This document shows positions 1 through 6,715 of a stretch of 8,861 nucleotides of DNA, in pieces. The stretch comes from an uncultured Candidatus Peregrinibacteria bacterium. GTDB lineage: Bacteria > Patescibacteriota > Gracilibacteria > CAIRYL01. Positions within the stretch are counted from its first letter, which is position 1. Every line of letters begins with the position of its first letter. The DNA lies in assembly GCA_903882825.1 (NCBI GenBank), contig CAIRYL010000104.1, forward strand, positions 1 through 8,861, in the 5' to 3' direction. Under the pieces are notes generated by a model. That model was not told where the DNA came from. It searched no databases and saw only the letters and a list, made by a program, of their open reading frames with translations. A program made the position numbers and the translations under genes.

Positions 1-1
1 A

Positions 2-130
2 AATATTGTAGAATTTTATAATAGTGAAATGGAAAATCTTCAAAAAAAAATTGCTGAAGAACATGGTATAAAACTCCTTTCTCATAGCATGACACTTATT
101 GCGGAAACTTGTAAACAATGTAAAAAATAG
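2..130 (+). CDS. Fur-family transcriptional regulator, C-terminal fragment (5' end outside window)
   Basis: This reading frame enters from the left edge and ends at TAG (128-130), giving 42 residues. The fragment has the shape of the Fur dimerisation domain: an IVEF stretch at residues 2-5, an amphipathic helix (MENLQKKIAEEHG), then a beta strand around IKLLSHSMTLIAE, and a terminal CKQC pair (residues 37-40). This matches the Fur/Zur/PerR pattern of V-I-E-F, H-G-I-x-L, H-S and a C-terminal CxxC. In many members that CxxC forms half of a structural zinc site. Family proteins are metal-responsive DNA-binding repressors. The DNA-binding domain and the regulatory metal ligands lie outside the window, so iron, zinc, manganese and peroxide sensing cannot be told apart. 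The next gene starts 89 bases downstream on the same strand, with a possible promoter of its own. Family assignment is good; subtype unknown. Confidence 0.85.
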   Translation, partial: NIVEFYNSEMENLQKKIAEEHGIKLLSHSMTLIAETCKQCKK

Positions 131-147
131 ATTTTTTGCTTTTTTTA

Positions 148-177
148 TTGTGATTCTCCCTTTAAAATGAAGATAAA
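148..177 (+). promoter_or_regulatory. Possible sigma70-type promoter for lysA
   Basis: TTGTGA (148-153, 4 of 6 to TTGACA) is followed after 18 bases by GATAAA (172-177, 4 of 6 to TATAAT). The same GATAAA form follows a perfect TTGACA upstream of the hexokinase-like gene, which gives this weak match some support. It would give a leader of roughly 35 bases before the lysA ATG. The DNA is AT-rich, so chance matches are common. Confidence 0.3.
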
Positions 178-219
178 TTTTGTTTTTGGTAGAAAAAAAT
201 CTTATTTTTTTATTTTTAT

Positions 220-1449
220 ATGCCTTCTGCACTTCCTATTTCTCTTGAAAAACTAGAAGAAATAGCACAAAAATACGGAACACCCTTTCATCTTTATGAT
301 GAAAAAATAATAAAAAACAGAGCACAAAAACTAAAAAATGCTTTTAAAAAAACTAACGGATTTCGTCAATATTTTGCAGTAAAAGGAAATCCAAATCCTC
401 AGATTTTAAAAATTTTTTCTGCCGAAGGCTTTGGGATGGATACTTCTAGCATTGCTGAATTAGAGCTCTGCAAACGAATTGGAATTTCTGGAGAGAATAT
501 TATGTTTTCTTCCAATGGAACCAGTATTTTAGACTTTCAAAAAGCGTACGAACTGGGGGCGATTATTAATATTGATGATATTTCCCTAATTGATATTTTA
601 CGGGAAGCTGTTCCAAAATTTCCGGAACTTATTTGTTTTCGTATTAATCCGGGAAACCTGAAAAAAGGGAATGAAATTATTGGGAATCCTATAGAAGCAA
701 AATTTGGAATTACAATGGATCAAATTCTTCCAGCATACCGAAAAGCTCAAGAGCTCGGTGCAAAAAGATTTGGAATTCATACTATGACCGGTTCCAATAT
801 GCTTGATGAACAATATTTTCCGGAAACCGCCATTCTTCTTTCAAATATTGCACTTCAATTACAAAAAGAACTGGGCATTACGGTAGAATTTATAAATATT
901 GGAGGTGGGTTTGGAATTCCATATCGCCCAAATGATCATGATTTAGATATAGAAAAAATAGGATCTGATATTGAAAAAGTACTCCATACAACATTTGGGG
1001 AAAACCCACCAAAACTCTTTACAGAAAGTGGACGCTGGCCAATAGGACCAGCAGGATGGCTTGTAACCAGAGTAAATAATAAAAAAGAGATTTATAAAAA
1101 ATATGCCGTAATGGATGCGTGTATGGCAGATTTAATGCGTCCTGGAATGTATGGTGCATATCACCATATTACTGTTCCGGGGAAAGAAAATGAAAATACA
1201 GAAAAAATAGATGTTGTAGGATCCCTCTGTGAAAACAATGATAAATTTGCTATTGATCGTGAATTACCAAAATTGGAACGAGGGGATTTATTGGTTATTC
1301 ATGATACAGGAGCCCACGGAAGAGCTATGTGTTTTAATTACAATGGGAAACTCAGAACACAAGAAGTGTTACTGCAAGAGGATGGCACCACCAGACTTAT
1401 ACGAAGAAAAGAAACACTCGAAGATTACTTTGCGACTCTTCTTTTTTAA
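220..1449 (+). CDS. lysA: Diaminopimelate decarboxylase (fold type III PLP enzyme)
   Basis: LysA removes CO2 from meso-diaminopimelate to give L-lysine, the last step of bacterial lysine synthesis, in the cytosol. The 409-residue length is normal for LysA. The N-terminal alanine-racemase-like barrel carries the PLP lysine K55 in YFAVKGNPNP, H187 in the motif HTMTGSN, and the glycine-rich phosphate-binding turn GGGFGIPY (228-235). E269-S-G-R272 stands where many relatives have EPGR. The C-terminal beta domain has GSLCENNDKFAIDRELP (334-350), which holds the active-site Cys (C337) and the DRELP stretch typical of LysA, and ends in a RLIRRKETLEDY segment. HTMTGSN and ESGR mark a divergent LysA subgroup; a related decarboxylase (ornithine, carboxynorspermidine) is less likely given LCENND and DRELP. 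The ATG at 220 is chosen because the protein begins just before the family's usual first helix. There is no SD; a T-rich stretch (205-217) lies directly upstream. thrC follows after 9 bases, probably in the same operon. Confidence 0.9.
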   Translation: MPSALPISLEKLEEIAQKYGTPFHLYDEKIIKNRAQKLKNAFKKTNGFRQYFAVKGNPNPQILKIFSAEGFGMDTSSIAELELCKRIGISGENIMFSSNGTSILDFQKAYELGAIINIDDISLIDILREAVPKFPELICFRINPGNLKKGNEIIGNPIEAKFGITMDQILPAYRKAQELGAKRFGIHTMTGSNMLDEQYFPETAILLSNIALQLQKELGITVEFINIGGGFGIPYRPNDHDLDIEKIGSDIEKVLHTTFGENPPKLFTESGRWPIGPAGWLVTRVNNKKEIYKKYAVMDACMADLMRPGMYGAYHHITVPGKENENTEKIDVVGSLCENNDKFAIDRELPKLERGDLLVIHDTGAHGRAMCFNYNGKLRTQEVLLQEDGTTRLIRRKETLEDYFATLLF

Positions 1450-1458
1450 TATTTTTGT

Positions 1459-3483
1459 ATGAATAATATTTTTTTAATAGGACCTCCAGGAGCTGGAAAA
1501 ACTTCTGTAGGTATTGCACTTGGGGAAATTTTAAATATGTCTATCTTTGATATTGATGATGATTATTTAGAGCCATTTTGGGGAGAAACCGTTGCTCAAA
1601 AATTAGAAAAATTAGGAGATGAAGAATTTATAAAAGCTGAAGGAGAAGCACTTATTCAGCTTCATATCGAAAATACTATTGTTTCTCTTTCTGGATCAAA
1701 CCCCTTGCATTCACTTTCAATGCAACACTGTAAAAATATTGGGGAAATAATCTTTTTAGATACTCCAAAGTCAATAATTTTAGATCGCATGGATCAAATG
1801 AAGGTAAATCGTATTATTGGAATGTCCGGAGATAACCCAAAATCTCTTTCCGAAATTTTAGATTATCGTGCACAGTTTTATGAAAAATATTACGATAAAA
1901 GAATTATTGTTACCGAAGGCGAAACTCCTTCCCAAATTGCTCAAAAAATCGTAAATATTCTTAAAAAAAATGAAAATTTTACGAGTACTCGGGAGGAAAA
2001 TATTGATTCTTCAGAAAAATTTAATTTTTTAGATGTTGTAAAAAAAGGGCTTTCTCCAAATGGTGGACTTTTTGTCCCTGAAAAATTTCCAGAACCTTTT
2101 CTTATTTCTGAAATCAAGAGATTGTCTCCCCTCTCTTATACAGAACGTTGTATTCGTATTTTTGAAAAATTTCCACTGGCGAATATTTCTCCACAAGATC
2201 TCCGAAAAATGGTAGAAAATGCGTATGAAAAAAATTTCCATCATCCAAATATTTGTTCAGTACGCCATCTTAAAAATTCTGAATATCTTTTAGATCTTTT
2301 CCATGGACCAACTGCTTCGTTTAAAGATATGGCGCTTCAATTAACTCCATATTTTTTTGAACGAGCAATACAAGAAGAAAATAAAGAATACCTTATTCTT
2401 ACGGCTACTTCTGGAGATACCGGTATTGCTGCCATTGAAGGATTTAAAAGAATTCCTAAAGTTTCTGTAATGGTGATGTACCCGGAAAAAGGGGTAAGTG
2501 TTTTGCAAAAAGCACAAATGCAAACCGTAGAAGGAGAAAATGTACATGTAATTGGTATAAACGGAGATTTTGATTTTTGTCAAACCACTGCAAAAAATAT
2601 ATTTTCTGATACAGAGTTTCAGAAAATATTAGAAAAAGACTATAATACAAAGCTTTCTGCTGCAAATTCTTTAAATTGGGGACGATTATTACCTCAAATT
2701 GCATATTATTTTTCAGGATATTTAGATCTTATAGCACAAAGCGGACTACAAATTGGAGATATGATTGAAGTATGCGTCCCGACTGGAAACTTTGGAGATA
2801 TTTTAGCAGGTATATATGCAAAAAATTTAGGTCTTCCTATTTCAAAATTTATCTGTGCTTCTAATGAAAATTGTGTGCTAACCGATTTTTTCAATACCGG
2901 TATTTACGATCTCAGAAATAGACCACTGATAATAACCAGTTCTCCTTCTATAGATATATTGAAATCTTCTAACTTAGAACGATTTTTATTTTTTATTTCA
3001 AATGGCAATAAACATTTCGTAAGTGAATGTTATAAAAACCTTGAAGAAAAAAGATTTTTTGAGGTTCCAAAAGAAATAAAAATAAAAATGGACGAGTATA
3101 TTCTTTCTCATTTTTGTTCTGAATCAGAATGTTTAAAAACCATACAAGAAACATTTCAAAATACAGGAAAACTTGTAGATCCTCATACGGCAATTGCTAT
3201 TACGGTTTCTGACAAAACAAATACCAATGGAAAATTACCTCGTCTTATTTTATCTACGGCGCATTTTTGGAAATTTTTACCGACCGTAGCAAAAAGCATA
3301 GGATATATCGATGAGGGAAAAAATGAAGACGATCTTATACAATACATGACCCATAAAATCCCAAATGAAAAAATACATCCGCAATTAGATGGAATTCTTC
3401 AAAAGAAAAAAATTCACACAAATATTCTTCCTGCAGAAAAAAATGCAATTCAGGAAGAAATTTTACGTTTTTTAAGAAAATAA
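1459..3483 (+). CDS. thrC: Shikimate-kinase-like domain fused to threonine synthase
   Basis: This is one uninterrupted 674-residue protein with two enzymes. Residues 1-170 form an AroK-like P-loop kinase: Walker A GPPGAGKT (8-15), acidic D33-D34-D35 near the usual substrate Asp, and lid and C-terminal arginines R118 and R137. However, AroK's substrate Arg58 aligns with Ile58, and its GGG loop is SGS (78-80). Residues about 173-674 are threonine synthase, which converts O-phosphohomoserine to threonine. They show a STR start (176-178), GLSPNGGLFVP (197-207), the PLP lysine K289 in GPTASFKDMA, the TSGDTG phosphate loop (317-322), PTGNFGDILAG (441-451) and DPHTAIA (574-580). The layout matches vertebrate THNSL1. 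A kinase feeding threonine synthase would logically be a homoserine kinase, but that is inference. The gene is 9 bases after lysA, without an SD; TATTTTTGT directly precedes the ATG. Its stop lies 7 bases from that of convergent der. Threonine synthase is certain, the kinase substrate is not. Confidence 0.93.
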   Translation: MNNIFLIGPPGAGKTSVGIALGEILNMSIFDIDDDYLEPFWGETVAQKLEKLGDEEFIKAEGEALIQLHIENTIVSLSGSNPLHSLSMQHCKNIGEIIFLDTPKSIILDRMDQMKVNRIIGMSGDNPKSLSEILDYRAQFYEKYYDKRIIVTEGETPSQIAQKIVNILKKNENFTSTREENIDSSEKFNFLDVVKKGLSPNGGLFVPEKFPEPFLISEIKRLSPLSYTERCIRIFEKFPLANISPQDLRKMVENAYEKNFHHPNICSVRHLKNSEYLLDLFHGPTASFKDMALQLTPYFFERAIQEENKEYLILTATSGDTGIAAIEGFKRIPKVSVMVMYPEKGVSVLQKAQMQTVEGENVHVIGINGDFDFCQTTAKNIFSDTEFQKILEKDYNTKLSAANSLNWGRLLPQIAYYFSGYLDLIAQSGLQIGDMIEVCVPTGNFGDILAGIYAKNLGLPISKFICASNENCVLTDFFNTGIYDLRNRPLIITSSPSIDILKSSNLERFLFFISNGNKHFVSECYKNLEEKRFFEVPKEIKIKMDEYILSHFCSESECLKTIQETFQNTGKLVDPHTAIAITVSDKTNTNGKLPRLILSTAHFWKFLPTVAKSIGYIDEGKNEDDLIQYMTHKIPNEKIHPQLDGILQKKKIHTNILPAEKNAIQEEILRFLRK

Positions 3484-3490
3484 ATCTCTA

Positions 3491-4855
3491 TTATTTTGTT
3501 TTTGGAGCATACGGATTTTTTCCAGCTGATCGATATTCCATTTTAATACCTGTTCCGTGAAAGCCAAAAGTATCTCGTAAACGATGCTCTAAGTAGCGTT
3601 GGTATGAAAAATGGAGTAATGAAAGTTGTCGTCCGAAAAATATAAAATGAGGAGGACTGGTTTCTACTTGTGTCCCGTACTTAATATGTGGTCTTGAATT
3701 TTTTGTTCCCGCAGGAGTATGTAAATGTTGAACTTCTTCTAAAAAAGCATTTAATTCCCCTGTCCCTATACGTTTTTGACGCTCTAAAAAAACATTTTTA
3801 GCGAGTGGAAAAATTTGAGGAACATTTCGTTTTGTAAGAGCAGAAACGAAAAGAACGGGTGCCCATTGCAAAAATTGAATTTCACGGTGTAGAACATTTA
3901 AAAACTTTTCTTGTTCTTCCTGTCCTTTTTCTTGTGTATCCCATTTATTTACCACAATAATCACTCCAGAAAACATATTTTTTATTTCGCCTAATATCCG
4001 AAGATCTTGAGCGGTTACCCCTTCTTCTGCATCCATTACATACAGAGCAATATCACAGTCAGAAATTGCCTGAAAACTTCGCATAATGGCATATTTTTCA
4101 ATGCGATCTTCAATTCGTGATCGCTGTCGAATTCCTGCAGTATCTATTAAACAAAAATCTTGTCCATCTCTATTAATTTCAGTGTGTTTTGTGTCTCTGG
4201 TAGTCCCAGGAATATCAGACACGATACATTCATCTTTCCCTAAAATAGCATTTACTAAAGAGGATTTTCCAGCATTTGGACGCCCTAAAAATGCGAGTCG
4301 AATAGGAGAAAGAGAATCTTCAGTATGTTTAAAACGTTTTTGAAAACTCCGTTTTTCAAGGTTTTCCTCTATAGCATCTAAAAGACCTTGAACACCTTTA
4401 TTATGAGCAGCAGAAATAAAAAATGGTTCACCATTTCCAACTCCTAATGAATACAATTCCGGAAAATCTTCAATTTTTTTACCAGAATCGGCTTTGGTTC
4501 CTACTAAAAATACTGGTTTTTTTTGTCGACGCAATAGTTGTGCCGTTTCATAATCATTTTTTGTAAGTTCTTCTTTAGTATCAATACAAAAAAGAATAAG
4601 ATCTGCCTCGCTTGCTGAAAGTCGTGCTTGGGTTTGTGTATCTGCTTCAATAGTTCCACCCGTTTCATCAAACTCTAGTCCTCCGGTATCTACCAATAAA
4701 AAATCAACTTTTTCTCCTTCATAAAGAGCCGTAATAGGATCACGAGTCGTTCCTGAAATATCACTTTCAATAGCTCTTCGTTCGCCTAAAACACGATTAA
4801 AAAGTGTAGATTTCCCTACATTTGGACGGCCGACGATGGCAACAATAGCTGGCAC
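3491..4855 (-). CDS. der: Ribosome-assembly GTPase Der (EngA), tandem G domains
   Basis: Der is a GTPase with two consecutive G domains needed for maturation of the large ribosomal subunit. I start it at GTG 4855, giving 454 residues beginning MPAIVAIVGRPNVGKST, the family's standard N-terminus. An upstream ATG at 4891 would add 12 hydrophobic residues (MLIFVISSILFF) not typical of Der. Domain 1 has GRPNVGKST (9-17), GTTRDP (36-41), DTGG (56-59), TKAD (120-123) and ISAA (147-150). Domain 2 has GRPNAGKSS (191-199), GTTRD (217-221), DTAG (238-241), NKWD (303-306) and SALT (338-341). A KH-like C-terminal domain follows (about 360-454). The first-domain G4 motif is TKAD instead of NKxD, so guanine recognition there may be altered. 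The GTG is preceded by a seven-T run and no SD. A -10-like TATTCT sits 7 bases before it, so the transcript may be leaderless. It is divergent from the sugar-kinase gene and convergent with thrC. Confidence 0.95.
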   Translation of the reverse strand: MPAIVAIVGRPNVGKSTLFNRVLGERRAIESDISGTTRDPITALYEGEKVDFLLVDTGGLEFDETGGTIEADTQTQARLSASEADLILFCIDTKEELTKNDYETAQLLRRQKKPVFLVGTKADSGKKIEDFPELYSLGVGNGEPFFISAAHNKGVQGLLDAIEENLEKRSFQKRFKHTEDSLSPIRLAFLGRPNAGKSSLVNAILGKDECIVSDIPGTTRDTKHTEINRDGQDFCLIDTAGIRQRSRIEDRIEKYAIMRSFQAISDCDIALYVMDAEEGVTAQDLRILGEIKNMFSGVIIVVNKWDTQEKGQEEQEKFLNVLHREIQFLQWAPVLFVSALTKRNVPQIFPLAKNVFLERQKRIGTGELNAFLEEVQHLHTPAGTKNSRPHIKYGTQVETSPPHFIFFGRQLSLLHFSYQRYLEHRLRDTFGFHGTGIKMEYRSAGKNPYAPKTK

Positions 4856-4862
4856 GAAAAAA

Positions 4863-4891
4863 AGAATACTGGAAATGACGAAAATGAGCAA
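4863..4891 (-). promoter_or_regulatory. Possible der promoter, leaderless geometry
   Basis: Read on the minus strand, TTGCTC (4891-4886, 3 of 6) is followed after exactly 17 bases by TATTCT (4868-4863, 4 of 6). The GTG start begins 7 bases after this -10-like box, so transcription would start at or next to the start codon. The placement also argues against the upstream ATG, which would overlap the -35 box. Confidence 0.3.
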
Positions 4892-4906
4892 TGGGGAAAT
4901 TTTTTA

Positions 4907-4935
4907 TTGACAGCCAAACACGAAAAGCGGATAAA
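4907..4935 (+). promoter_or_regulatory. Promoter of the hexokinase-like gene
   Basis: A perfect TTGACA -35 box (4907-4912), a 17-base spacer and GATAAA (4930-4935, 4 of 6 to TATAAT) form the best promoter match in the window. Transcription would begin near 4942, about 24 bases before the ATG at 4966. The longest reading frame starts at 4891, upstream of this promoter, so the promoter decides in favour of the start at 4966. It faces away from the der promoter in a 110-base divergent gap. Confidence 0.6.
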
Positions 4936-4965
4936 TATTTCTTATTTATTTTACCCATAATTTTT

Positions 4966-6588
4966 ATGAACAAAAGTATTGAAGCATCCGCATCTTTGAA
5001 TAAAATTTCCGAAGCTTATAGAAACAAAACAAATAAAGAGTTGGACGAAGCAAGACTTGCACTTACTAGGACAGTACTCTCACACCAACAAGTAACCCAT
5101 CAAGAAATTGAAACAAGGTTAAATTTTACCCTAACCGATCAACAAGAAGGAACATTCACGGCAATAGAAAAAACAGTTCTCGATTTACTCCTAAAAGAAG
5201 ATGAACTCTTTGAACAAACAAAAGAACTCCGAGAAAAAGCGAATAGCAATAATAGTTCGGGAATAGAAGCAGAAGTAAGTAAAATGCTGGAATCCCAAGG
5301 GTTTAGTGTCAATCCGCTTGATTCGGACACATTTTTGAAAGATATGAAGAAGAAACACAATGGTGCGGATCCTATTAACACGGGTATTGAAAAACAACTC
5401 GAAATGGCTTCTACTTCAACCGAAATGATACAAGTATTGATCGCTTCTATGGGTGGAACACATGTTAAAAGAGGATTTGGAAAAGTATCAAACGAAAACG
5501 GACTAAAACTAGAGAGTTTTTCAGAAGGAGATGTTATGGGAAAAGGGGAAACAGTAAAAACATACGAAACTGCAAATGAGTTTTGGGAAACCATTTTTCC
5601 CAAAGACAGTCTTCAGTGCTTTGAAGGGGAAAATGCCCCCTCGGTTGTTTCTTTTACACCTGGGTTTCCTATTACTCCCGATGGAAATGGAGATTGGAAA
5701 GTACTTCACTTTGCGGGAAAGTGCCATGTGGATGAACTGGGACCATTTGATGCAGGAGAAAAAAGCGGGGGAGATAAAATATCCATTATTGCATCTCTAC
5801 AAAAATACTTTAAAACGTTTTTACCAGCGGGAAAACCAATGCCAAAGTTTGTTGTTTCTCCGAATGATACTATTTCTACCGCACTGGGATACGAACACAA
5901 TGAGAAGGAAGAAAATGGACGAAGAACGGGAGCCCTTATTGCGGGGACAGGCGGAAATTTTGCAGTAGGGGCACGAAATTATGAAGGAGGACATTATGAA
6001 GGAATAGATTTTTCCGAAATTGATAAGCTTGCTTCAGGGGCAACGGGGAAATATTTAGACTTGGAATGTCTTTTTTCTGGAAAAATACTCACTCCATTGT
6101 TTCTTACTACAGCAAAAGGAATATTTACACATGACAGTGATATTTATATGGCACTGGAAAAAAATTCTGACATCTCCTCTCAAATTTTTACCGCTGTATA
6201 TAAGAACGATGAAAGTCTTTTTCCAAAATGTTGTAATGATGCACAAAAAGCCGTACTAAAGAAAATAGCAGAGCAATTGGTAGAGCGCTCTGTAAATACC
6301 ACCGCTTCGGCTTTGTTAGGAGTAAAAAAATATGAAGATGATCAAAGTGGCGAGAAAAAAGAAATAGTAATGTACGGAGACGGAAGTTTGCTGACGAAAA
6401 ATAAAAAACATGTACACGCTATTAACGAAAAATATAAAGAACTTTCTGACACCAGTGAAGATGTACTTATTGTAAAAGGTCTTCATATTCACAAAGACTC
6501 TGAACATAAAGATAAAATGGATGCCAGCTTTGTGGGAGGTGCTAAATTGGCATTGGGAGCGGAAAAAGAAGAAAAATCAGCAGAATAA
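4966..6588 (+). CDS. Divergent hexokinase-family sugar kinase (ASKHA fold) with helical N-terminal extension
   Basis: At first sight this 540-residue protein is unknown, but motifs of the eukaryote-type hexokinase family occur in order. They are: QVLIASMGGTHVKRGF (156-171, like the phosphate-1 loop xLDLGGTNxR); VVSFTPGFP (227-235, like the TFSFP sugar loop); VVSPNDTISTALG (296-308, like VNDTVGTLL, with the likely catalytic base D301); ALIAGTGGNFAV (323-334, like the GTGTNA phosphate-2 motif); KLASGATGKYLDLECL (354-369, like EKMISGMYLGEI); GDGSLL (471-476, like the DGSVY adenosine motif); and a final GGAKLAL. Such enzymes phosphorylate hexoses with ATP. Oddities: the phosphate-1 Asp is Ser (S161), the SFP loop is GFP, and about 85 extra charged, helical residues precede the catalytic core. 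The start at ATG 4966 is preferred over 4891 because a perfect -35 box lies between them; ATAATTTTT immediately precedes it. Substrate unknown; another ASKHA kinase or a non-catalytic relative is possible. Confidence 0.65.
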   Translation: MNKSIEASASLNKISEAYRNKTNKELDEARLALTRTVLSHQQVTHQEIETRLNFTLTDQQEGTFTAIEKTVLDLLLKEDELFEQTKELREKANSNNSSGIEAEVSKMLESQGFSVNPLDSDTFLKDMKKKHNGADPINTGIEKQLEMASTSTEMIQVLIASMGGTHVKRGFGKVSNENGLKLESFSEGDVMGKGETVKTYETANEFWETIFPKDSLQCFEGENAPSVVSFTPGFPITPDGNGDWKVLHFAGKCHVDELGPFDAGEKSGGDKISIIASLQKYFKTFLPAGKPMPKFVVSPNDTISTALGYEHNEKEENGRRTGALIAGTGGNFAVGARNYEGGHYEGIDFSEIDKLASGATGKYLDLECLFSGKILTPLFLTTAKGIFTHDSDIYMALEKNSDISSQIFTAVYKNDESLFPKCCNDAQKAVLKKIAEQLVERSVNTTASALLGVKKYEDDQSGEKKEIVMYGDGSLLTKNKKHVHAINEKYKELSDTSEDVLIVKGLHIHKDSEHKDKMDASFVGGAKLALGAEKEEKSAE

Positions 6589-6616
6589 GTGCTTCTATTT
6601 TTTCCTTTCTCACTGG

Positions 6617-6643
6617 GGCACAACGTATTGTTTGCGCCTTTTT
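6617..6643 (+). terminator. Rho-independent terminator after the hexokinase-like gene
   Basis: The left arm GGCACAA (6617-6623) pairs with TTGCGCC (6632-6638) around an 8-base loop, with one A-C mismatch. Five T follow (6639-6643). It begins 29 bases after the TAA of the upstream gene and is the most GC-rich hairpin in any gap here. It would separate that gene from pyrD. The mismatch and short T run lower confidence. Confidence 0.5.
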
Positions 6644-6715
6644 GATGGAGAAAAAAAGACAAACCCCTTCCTTTTTTGTGGAAAATAAGAAATAATAGAG
6701 ACAAAAATATTCTTC

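Noticed and set aside
122..146. Inverted repeat of A6 and T6 followed by a seven-T run after the Fur-family gene, as a terminator
   Set aside because: The stem is only A-T pairs with a 4-base loop, which is unstable, and such A and T runs are common in this DNA.
4856..4891. Upstream ATG start for der adding 12 hydrophobic residues
   Set aside because: Der proteins begin directly with the first strand and P-loop, as from the GTG at 4855, and the extra residues overlap the predicted promoter.
4891..4965. N-terminal signal peptide (KYFLFILPIIF followed by ASAS) on the hexokinase-like protein
   Set aside because: The hydrophobic run comes from translating a T-rich promoter region. A perfect TTGACA box lies inside it, the better start is 4966, and the rest of the protein looks cytosolic.
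5139..5603. 154-codon open frame on the minus strand inside the sugar-kinase gene
   Set aside because: It is antisense to a well-supported gene and is Ser/Phe-rich, as expected from reading its codons in reverse; no motif is visible.
6676..6713. Promoter for pyrD using TTGTGG with AATAAT or TATTCT
   Set aside because: The spacings are 9 and 26 bases, far from 16-18, so these boxes do not form a supported promoter.
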